The translations under genes and the position numbers were made by a program. The notes beneath the pieces are model-generated. The model was not told the DNA's origin and did not search any database. It saw only the letters and a program-made list of their open reading frames with translations. A stretch of 64,000 nucleotides of DNA from Narthecium ossifragum (taxonomy: Eukaryota > Streptophyta > Magnoliopsida > Dioscoreales > Nartheciaceae): assembly GCA_963920575.1 (NCBI GenBank), contig OY986967.1:19386094-19450093 (forward strand), in the 5' to 3' direction. This document shows, piece by piece, positions 56,765-64,000 of the stretch. How positions within the stretch are numbered: position 1 is the stretch's first letter; each line of letters begins with the position of its first letter.

Positions 56765-59325
56765 TGTCACGCCCCGACCCAGAAAACCCATCCAGGATGG
56801 GACGTGAGGGTTCCTATCACTATTCATCTTCAACCGGCGCAGTACAAGCGGAAAGGATAAACAATTCAAGTAAAAGTATTCCAGAGGCTAAGCAGATTTT
56901 AATCATAATATAACATCAAGTCTTACAATATCTGAGTTCCAAAATACAGATTTATACAACATCCCAAAGGTTCTCCAAAAAGGGTACAACATGCATAATT
57001 GTATATCAAAAAGTTACAACAGCCATATCCTCCAACAAAACCTCAGACGCCTCTGGATGTACTCGCGCCGCCAAAAGCCGAACCTGCTGGCTCCACTGAG
57101 GAGGAACTGCCGCCTGCACCTGCAAACGCAGCCCGGGTAGGAATGAGCAAAAAGCCCAGTAGGGTTCTACTCTACGGCACACTGAAAGGAGGTAAACAAC
57201 AACAGTGTCATTTCTCCGGCTAAGTCTAAAGGATGCCACGGGGTCCCATAACCCCTATCGATTCCCCAAGGGATCCTACTCTTCTCAACCGACCACGCTG
57301 GGAATACCATCCAAACACGCTGGGAGGAAACCAAGAACCAGAACCAGTAGGAACACCCTTTACCCAGCAGGAAGCCACTGCCTGGGGACACACGTCGGGG
57401 ACATCGACAACCATCCTTAGCACTTGGCCTTGGAGAGCCGACACGACCTCTAAACCTCAAGCAGTATAATATTCCAGTCCGACTAACGCAATCCTCAATC
57501 ACCAAAGATTCAGATCAACAATCACACCCTAATCCTGACTACCCATCCACGGTCCTAAGGCTAGATCCGAGCTACCCGAGAGCCTCGGATCGGCGACCTA
57601 AAACATCGCCCGCCTAACCTCAAATGCTTCTAATGCATACAATGCATGAGCTTAAGCAAACATCTACCCTAGATGTCTCTATATGTCACATCAGCAGTTA
57701 TAAGTTCCACAGATATACAATAGCCCTCGGCACTCGCCGGCAAGAGGCTAAGGTTCCACAGTTTCTCATTAACTAGCACTCATAGCTAGTTAATGGCTAA
57801 TCAAACAACTGATCATTTAATTACAATCATACAAGCATTTAAATGCAAGTAAAGCCATATATTTACCAAGAAGGAAGTCACATGAATCGATTCTCAAACC
57901 CGATGGAAAACCCCTTGAAAACCCCATCAAATCCCCCTACAAGCTTCCCAACATGCTTAGGTACTAATCCCAAACCAAATCCGTCCAAGAAAAGCCAGAA
58001 AACACTGTTCAGGCGCTCACGGTCGATGCGACGGTCGATCCGTGCATCGACTGTGAGGCCACGGACGATGCCACGGTCGATCCAGAGATCGACCGTGAGA
58101 CCCATGCGAAGAAAAACCAAGGGCGACGGTCGATCAACCCATCGACCCTGAGAAGCCCAAAATCGAACAGAGCCTGACGGTCGATGCGACGGTCGATCCG
58201 ACGGTCGACCGTCAGGTAAATGGGAAAAGAAGGAGATCCTGCGGTCGATCCATGCATCGACCCTGGGAAGCCAAAATCTCGACAGAGCCCGACGGTCGAT
58301 GCGACGGTCGATCCGACGGTCGACCCTCAGGCCCAGAGTAAGTATATTAAAGCTTGACGGTCGATACATGGATCGACCGTCGAGCCTGACGGTCGATGCA
58401 CCGATCGACCGTCGAGCTCGCGATGCAAAAATGCCAGAATTCCCATTTCTAGGTTTTCAAGGATCAAAACATGTTTTAAAACAATGAAACTTGGTAGGCA
58501 AGTGTATTTTGAAGCGGAGAATCCAATGATGTAAAGAAATCCAGTTTTAGATGGTTAAATCCCATTTTAGGTCGGAAAATCAAAAACCGACAAAACGGCG
58601 ACGTTTCGAAAACCAACTGTTAAAATACGGAAATCTTGGCATACAAACACTCCAAACCATTCACATTGCATACACAACGGATTACACAACATCCTAGCAT
58701 GGCATTCCACAGCAAACCACATATGCAACCTAACCTAGTAGAACCCGATCCAAGGATCGGGGTAGAAACACCTACCTGGGCAAGCAATGAAGCTTCTCCA
58801 CGCGTCCAGCCAGCCGCGCCGTGAAGATCCGCTGCTCAAGCTCAGTCCTCCAAGGTCAAGCCCAGCCGGAGGAGAAGAGAAGGGAGAAGGAGAGAAGAAA
58901 CGCTGGTAGGAGGAGAAGAGAAGAAACAGAAACGTGGGCAGGGGAAAGAAAGAGAGGAGAGAAGAGAGGAGAGCAGGTGGGGGGGTTGGAGTCAACTGCT
59001 CCAACCACCCTCCACTCACCAGGCCACTAACGGGCCTAAAGCCCACCGGCCCGCTAACGAGCCCAAAAACGAGCTTTAGCGCGCCCGAGCTGGGATCTTC
59101 CGATCCCGGGCCCACCTAACCATTCTAAACAACCACATACATCAATCCAAGGCCGTGGGTGCAACGCGGGTGTGAAACCGACCACCAGGGGCATATTTAC
59201 CAAAATGCCCCTGGGGTCCAAACCGCCTCACGATCACCCGATCGTGCCCGACGCGGAACCAAACCAACAGGAAACCGGCTCTCGACCCACGTGGTCGAGT
59301 CAGGTCTGAGGGACGGGCCCTCACA
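56765..59325 (-). mobile_element. Solo LTR (type B)
   Basis: 2561 bp, minus orientation, from tgtgagggcccgtccctcag (right end) to ggtcggggcgtgaca (left end). Perfect 5-bp duplication ggatg at 56760-56764 and 59326-59330. It has the gggatcttccgatcccgggc palindrome near its start (about 59092-59111), and an array of acggtcgatcc palindromes at about 58015-58420. Related to type C at both ends and in the segment beside the array. Confidence 0.95.
58015..58420. repeat. GATC-palindrome array in LTR type B
   Basis: Some 18 copies of (gc)gacggtcgat(cc), alternating with their complements gatcgaccgtgagg, e.g. tccgacggtcgaccgtcagg. Units are arranged in sets of two to four separated by gcccaaaatcgaacagagcc-like spacers that are themselves repeated. 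The interleaved arginine-rich frames on both strands are by-products. Confidence 0.85.
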
Positions 59326-59330
59326 GGATG

Positions 59331-60209
59331 CGTTGGGTTCTTCCGGCAGAAAGTGACAACAATGAGAGTACATAAAGAAGGGTAAAAAGACAAGGGGGCG
59401 GTGAAGGTGTAGGGACACAACATATTGAAAATATGATGCGAAGGAGGATGAAGATGAAACATGAGGTTTTACAAAGGGCCGCCGACTACTCTATTCCGTG
59501 ATGTATGAAAGTAGCTCATGCATTGCCAGATGTTGGTGTAGATCAATTGATCGTGTTGACTGAAATATTCGAGAATGACTCACTAAGGCTAGGATTTTTG
59601 TCACTCGACAATGACTACAAATGAAGCAAGTGGGTAGAATCAAGGGTGAAAGCATATAACTCCGTTAGTAAGAATGTTGACACCCAACGATCTACATAGG
59701 GTGCACGTGCATATAACTCAGCTAGGAATGTTGACACCCATCCATCTACATTGGGTGCACATGCTGGAGCATCATACCATCCACCAATGTGGCAGCCTCC
59801 CTCGGAGATGTCGCACATATTTGCATTCGCCAATTGTTTCCTACCTTTAATGTGACTCAAGGTCCAAAAGGCCAAGCTGATCAAGTCATTCTGACCTGGA
59901 CAACATATGGGATGCCGAAAAGTAACCGTAGCACACACGGCGGGTCAAATCCAAGCATGTACCCATCTTTTTTTTAGGTAAGTTGTTATATTGTGGGGGT
60001 GTCATTTTCATAGTATTAATTGGAAAGTTAGAATGTGCCAAATATGCATTTACTTTCAATAGCGTTCATTTCTTTCGTTGTATTGCATAAGTAGGCATCT
60101 TACTATGATCTATGTAGGCATTATTTAATCAAATCATGAAATTGGATCGACGACATTTGTATTATTGTGATAATTTGAATGGAAATAATAATTAATGTAT
60201 GAGGATCAA
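59331..60209. other. Noncoding stretch with tandem duplication
   Basis: At about 59650-59765 a ~55-bp unit (gcatataactc..gttagtaagaatgttgacaccca) is repeated twice. Otherwise AT-rich DNA, no gene. It follows directly on the target site of the type B solo LTR. Confidence 0.45.
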
Positions 60210-61080
60210 TGTGAGGACCCGTTCCTTTGACCCGGCTCGACCACGTCGGTCGAGGGGCGATCCCTTCTTAGCTTGTTTTCGCGACGAGCGCGATCGGCTG
60301 ATCGCATTGCCTCTTTGCGACCCCAGGGGCAATTTGGTCAAATTGCACCATGTTGGTTAATTTCACACACGTGTAGCGCACACACAGCCTTGTAGTGATG
60401 TATATGCTTGATTAGATCCATAAGAGTGCTCTGGATCTGAAGATCGGAGTTTGATCAAGTAGATCTAGATTTGAACGACAGTGATCAACTTAGGCTGATC
60501 GAACGGCCGATGACTTAAGTAACCTGAGTATATAAAACCTAGCCCTATTGTTCAACCCCCTTTCACGAGACCTTTGCCTGGGTCACGGCGCGACGGCTGA
60601 GGAGAGGGAGAGATTGCGATGGCTGGGAAGGGGCGACGATGACTCGATCGGAGAGAGAGGAGAGCTTGGCGGCGGTGGCCGTGACCGAGAAGGAGAGGAG
60701 GACTTGGCGACGTTGGCGGCGATGACGGAGAGCTTGGAGGTGGCGATGACTACCGCAGCCGGAGAAGAAGAGGAAGGACGCGACCTCGACGCTCAGAGGT
60801 AGGGATTCCTACCCTAATCGCTGATTAGGCCCCTAGGGTTGGTTTGATGCATGTTAATCTATGTTTTTTTTGTGAAGCTACCTTATCCTCTCTTACTGCC
60901 GTGGTTTAGATCTATGCGTGTTCATGGATTTGTGATGAGTTTTTCTTCGCCTTCTCTCTGGTTTGATGGGTTTCATGGCTACGTTTGGGTTTCCAATTCC
61001 TTTGTTCTGGATTTGAGTTTGGGTTCTGATCCTTGGTTGCTAGAATGCTCTGTTCTCCCTTAATACGATGCAATACCCTG
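60210..61080 (+). mobile_element. Partial LTR (type E), plus orientation
   Basis: It starts tgtgaggacccgttccttt and shares the opening layout of types A-D (arg-type gtggtcgagg block, gcaatttggtcaaattgcacc, ttaatttcacacacgtgtagc). A TATA box tatataaaa lies at 60529-60537, 320 bp from the start, followed by a pyrimidine-rich leader. The downstream boundary is not visible; the end given is approximate. The 84-codon frame at 60548-60802, rich in E and G, is a purine-tract artefact. Confidence 0.6.
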
Positions 61081-62083
61081 CCTTTCCCCCTCATTGCAAT
61101 TCCCTTAATGCTAAGTTGAAAATCCTTTTTTTTTAAATATAACTTTATGCGCCTTGCGTACTCAGAACATTGCATGTGTTTGTGTATCTTCTGTGACATG
61201 ACATAGAACTGTAAATCCATCCTAACTTGGTGTTTAGAGTCTAATCTCAACTTCTAAGCATGCGGATGTGCTCAAGTGCTTTTAGGATATCCTAAGTCAT
61301 CCCTAAGTCATGGTAAAAGTGTTAATTTGCTAGAAATAGTGTCATGCATAGAACATTTGACTAAATGTTATATGTGATACAAGTCTCTGGAAAATTCAGA
61401 AGATAAATTTCTAAAATATGCATCTTTATCAATAAATACCATAACTTCATTCTTAAGGTATATTTCAGGAAATGTATACTCTCGGTTATCAGAAAAAAAT
61501 TAAGCATGAATTCCTAGAATTCTACCCCCCAACTTAGATGTAATTGTCCCCAATTACACTAAGTCAAAATAAAGCAACGAATAATAAGGTAGAGATAACC
61601 GTATTTAAGCTCCAAAATTCCGTGCTCTCTCCAGAAAATATATAAATCACCACAATTTCAACGAAATTTCTTCCTTCCAAGCACATCCTACCACATAAAA
61701 ATATACCCTTCCTTCCAAGCACATCCTGCCACATAAAAATATACCCTTCCCACAAATATCAAATATAACAATTAAAAGTCGAAAAAGTAAAATTCGAGAA
61801 AATTTTGTCAGAGTCTCCTTTGTATTTTCATGATATATCGAATCTGTACAAGCATTCATCCCATAAAAATAAAAATTCGTACAAATAACAGTAAAGGAGA
61901 TAGTACATCGGACATCCACTAGATATCTCAGACAAAGAAAGAATGAACATAAATCCAAGTAGAGCACCCAGCAGAAACCATCCGCATAAGAGATCATCAC
62001 GCCCACAGCGGCCGTCCGCGCGAAATCGGAATAACAAACGGCAGAACTAGCGAAGAAAAAACATTCGACGGCACTCAAGGATT
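61081..62083. other. Noncoding stretch
   Basis: A 37-38-bp unit ttccttccaagcacatccta..accacataaaaatataccc is tandemly duplicated at about 61672-61747. Minus-strand frames at 61564-62078 have no recognisable domain. Nothing else seen. Confidence 0.4.
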
Positions 62084-62647
62084 GTTAGCCCTAATGACGT
62101 TTTGATTATGTTTTGATGATGCCAATATGTTCTTAAATGTTTAAATATATATGTGATAAAATATATGTTGATAGCAAGCTTTAACTTTCATATTTGAGCT
62201 ATTAGTGGAGTTCACAGATGATGTGCGGATGCATCCGTGGAGTTCACGGATGATGCGCGGATGCATCCGTGGAGCTCACGGATGATGCGCGGATGTATCC
62301 GTGGGATGCGACGATCGATCCGTGGATCGACCGTGATGCGTGAAGGGTCGATCCGTGGATCGACCGTGAGGCTTTTTTGAAGAAAAGTAAGGTGCGACGG
62401 TCGATCGGTGCATCGACCGTGGGAAGCTTTTTTTTTTACAGAGCCTGACGGACGATGTCACGGACGATGCGACGGTCGACCGTGAGGCGTGACGGACGAT
62501 GCGACGGTCGACCGTGAGGCGTGACGGACGATGCATGGATCGACTGTGAGCCTAAAAACTAGCCGTTAAAGAGTCGTTGCAGAAACAGAAAATAGCCGTT
62601 GGAAGCTATTTTTTTAGGCCCTAAAGCTCAAGTATATATGAGAAGAT
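62084..62647 (+). mobile_element. Partial Copia-like LTR
   Basis: It starts tgttagccctaatgacgttt followed by tgattatgttttgatgatgc, the opening typical of plant Copia LTRs of the SIRE type. Three 32-bp units (tggagttcac.gatgatg.gcggatgcatccg) fill 62206-62301; then GATC-palindrome units of LTR-B style (ggtcgatccgtggatcgacc, cgacggtcgaccgtgagg) fill about 62305-62550. The element is cut at about 62647, where an inverted type A LTR begins. Confidence 0.55.
62305..62550. repeat. GATC-palindrome array in Copia-like LTR
   Basis: Ten or so units, including ggtcgatccgtggatcgacc twice (9-bp arms, 2-base loop) and gacggacgatgcgacggtcg three times. The unit sequence is that of LTR type B although the host LTR belongs to a different superfamily by its start. 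Confidence 0.8.
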
Positions 62648-63562
62648 GCCGGAAAACTAGCCGCAAGCCCGCTGTTTCTCAAGAACAGCAGAAAACCAGA
62701 AATCCGAGACTAATCTTGCATAAAACCTACTCAAATCTCAACTGATTAACATAAAACTTAAATCAGTTATTCTAACAGGTATAAGGAATCCAACAAAGCA
62801 AGGATTAACAAGATCCAATGGCTAGATCTCATGAAAACCCGAAATGAACACAGTAGGTATAACCCTACCTAGCTGCGCTTTCCTCGGCTGATTCCTCACG
62901 ATTTGATCACCAACAAGCCTCCAAACCACTTCAGGGATCTTCCTCTCGTTGTCACGAATCAAACGAGCCAAAGAACACACAATTTGATGATCGGAGGAGG
63001 GAGAGCGGAGGTGGGAAAGGTGGCTGCCGGAAACAGGGGAAAAACAGGGCTCTCGGGAGAAGAAGAAAGAGAGGAGGAGGAAGAGGAGGGGAAGAAAGGA
63101 GGGGAAAGGGGGAGGGGAAAGCCGGGAAAAGGGGAAGAAAGTGAGGGGAGGGGAGGGAAAGTCCCCCCCCCCCCCCCCCCTCTGACAAAGGAGAACGACG
63201 GCCGTCGGTGGCCGTCCTCGCGAAGCAGAAAAGCCACCGACGCGATTCCGATCGGTCGCTCCAAGGAGCAATCGATCGTTATCGCCCCGGGTCAAAACCA
63301 ACCGACTCGCTCACGAGTCCGATCGATCGTTCCAAGGAGCGATCGATCGCTCAAGGGTCGTCAGCTGCCCAACGGCAAGCTTCCGCGCGCCCGAGCTGGG
63401 ATCTTCCGATCCCGGGTCCACCTAGCCATTCTAAACAAACACTAACACATACAAGGCCAGTGTGTGCACACGCGGGTGTGAAACAAACCAACAAGGCGCA
63501 ATTTACCAAATTGCCCTTGCGGTCTACAACGAGTCACAGGGGTAGAGGGGCAGGTCCTCACA
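62648..63562 (-). mobile_element. Type A LTR, 3' LTR truncated
   Basis: It reads on the minus strand from tgtgaggacctgcccctcta at 63562, through the GATC array (63240-63355), the purine-rich mirror of the pyrimidine tract (63000-63180), and the gaacagc..gcttgcgg block, to about 62648, where homology with type A stops 920 bp in. The integrase end at 63675-64000 lies directly upstream, so this is a 3' LTR. A run of 18 C at 63163-63180 may be mis-assembled. Confidence 0.85.
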
Positions 63563-64000
63563 TCCTATTACCCTAAAAGGAAATCTCGTCCCGAGATTCG
63601 ATAAGGGTAGGGCTCGGAACAATAAAACAGTTACACTAGAGGACAAGAGAAGAAGTACCTGGAGAAGAAAACAACTACGGAAATTCCTGCCGCATGCGCG
63701 CCTCGCGCTCCCAAGTCACCTCCTCGATGCCTCTGTGCCTCCACAGTACCTTGACCAAGGGAATCGTCTTGCCCCACAAGACCTGATCCCTCCTGTCAAG
63801 TACCTGAACCGGCTGCTCTACAAAGCTCGCGTCTGCCTCAAGCTCAATGTCATCCACCCTGATGACATGAGACGGTTCTGGGTGATACTTCCTCAGCATC
63901 GACACATGGAAAGTCGGATGCACAGCAGACATGTGCTGAGGAAGATCCAGGCGGTAAGCTACCTCGCCGACCCTCTCCAAGATCTCAAACGGCCCGACAA
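63563..64000 (-). pseudogene. Tekay/Del integrase C-terminus and chromodomain, runs off window
   Basis: The minus-strand frame 63675-63980 reads [40 protein letters not shown] and [19 protein letters not shown], ending MRQEFP. This is the intact 3' end of a chromovirus polyprotein, much better preserved than 55571-56317, and it continues upstream beyond base 64000. The element may be young enough to be complete outside the window. Confidence 0.85.

Noticed and set aside
57843..58487. Arginine-rich proteins on both strands
   Set aside because: Produced by the GATC-palindrome array of the type B LTR.
1..64000. tRNA, rRNA or other structural RNA genes
   Set aside because: No cloverleaf or rRNA-like segment was recognised by eye; the primer-binding site at 39849-39860 is only a 12-base complement to tRNA-Met.

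Overview
The window is repeat-dominated plant nuclear DNA, probably from a monocot. The species cannot be fixed from sequence; pineapple-like or another non-grass monocot is only a guess. It holds plant housekeeping and regulatory genes with GT-AG introns, chloroplast ycf2 DNA inserted in the nucleus, an integrated pararetrovirus, and layers of LTR retrotransposons, hAT, Mutator-like and Tourist-like elements. One 200-N assembly gap lies at 20010-20209.

Genes. The best gene is eIF3m (translation initiation factor 3 subunit m) on the minus strand, 20793-24535, with ten exons and canonical splice sites. It carries one extra base in exon 7. An intact single-exon OVATE-family (OFP) gene lies on the minus strand at 45838-46308. 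Gene pieces are the 5' end of a DUF1218 gene (9222-9492), a coiled-coil fragment (7432-8099), a MYB/SANT-like pseudogene (50290-50935), an RNase H fragment (about 47890-48240) and an orphan terminal exon (1715-1867).

3.1-20 kb is a segmental duplication. Copy A runs about 3082-10190 and copy B about 12675-20009 up to the gap. Both contain a scrap of caulimovirid zinc-finger sequence, a decayed ycf2 insert and the same Tourist-like MITE inside a ycf2 repeat. Only copy A has a 2.5-kb Mutator-like insertion (7053-9576) with a 10-bp target duplication; copy B keeps the empty site. That element carries the DUF1218 promoter and first exons, so it looks like a Pack-MULE.

24.9-33.75 kb is an old, minus-strand caulimovirid endogenous pararetrovirus (movement protein, coat protein, zinc finger, protease, reverse transcriptase, RNase H). 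It has stops and frameshifts and a changed catalytic residue in the RT. A hAT element (26944-30714, 8-bp target duplication) split it just after the protease active site, and a chromovirus LTR later landed inside that hAT.

34-43 kb is a 21-bp minisatellite region followed by a decayed minus-strand Ty3/gypsy element of Tekay/Del type. Its 5' LTR is 39864-42832 and its tRNA-Met primer-binding site is next to it. 51-64 kb is mostly the same retrotransposon clade: two solo LTRs with perfect 5-bp target duplications (50967-53396 and 56765-59325), a 3' LTR with integrase/chromodomain (53463-56317), an opposite-strand integrase piece joined to it, a partial LTR (60210 on), and an LTR plus integrase leaving the window at the right. 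A Copia-like partial LTR lies at 62084-62647.

The most unusual signal is a set of GATC-centred palindrome arrays in these LTRs. Related LTRs carry entirely different palindromic units in the same slot, and an LTR of another superfamily carries one of the same unit types.
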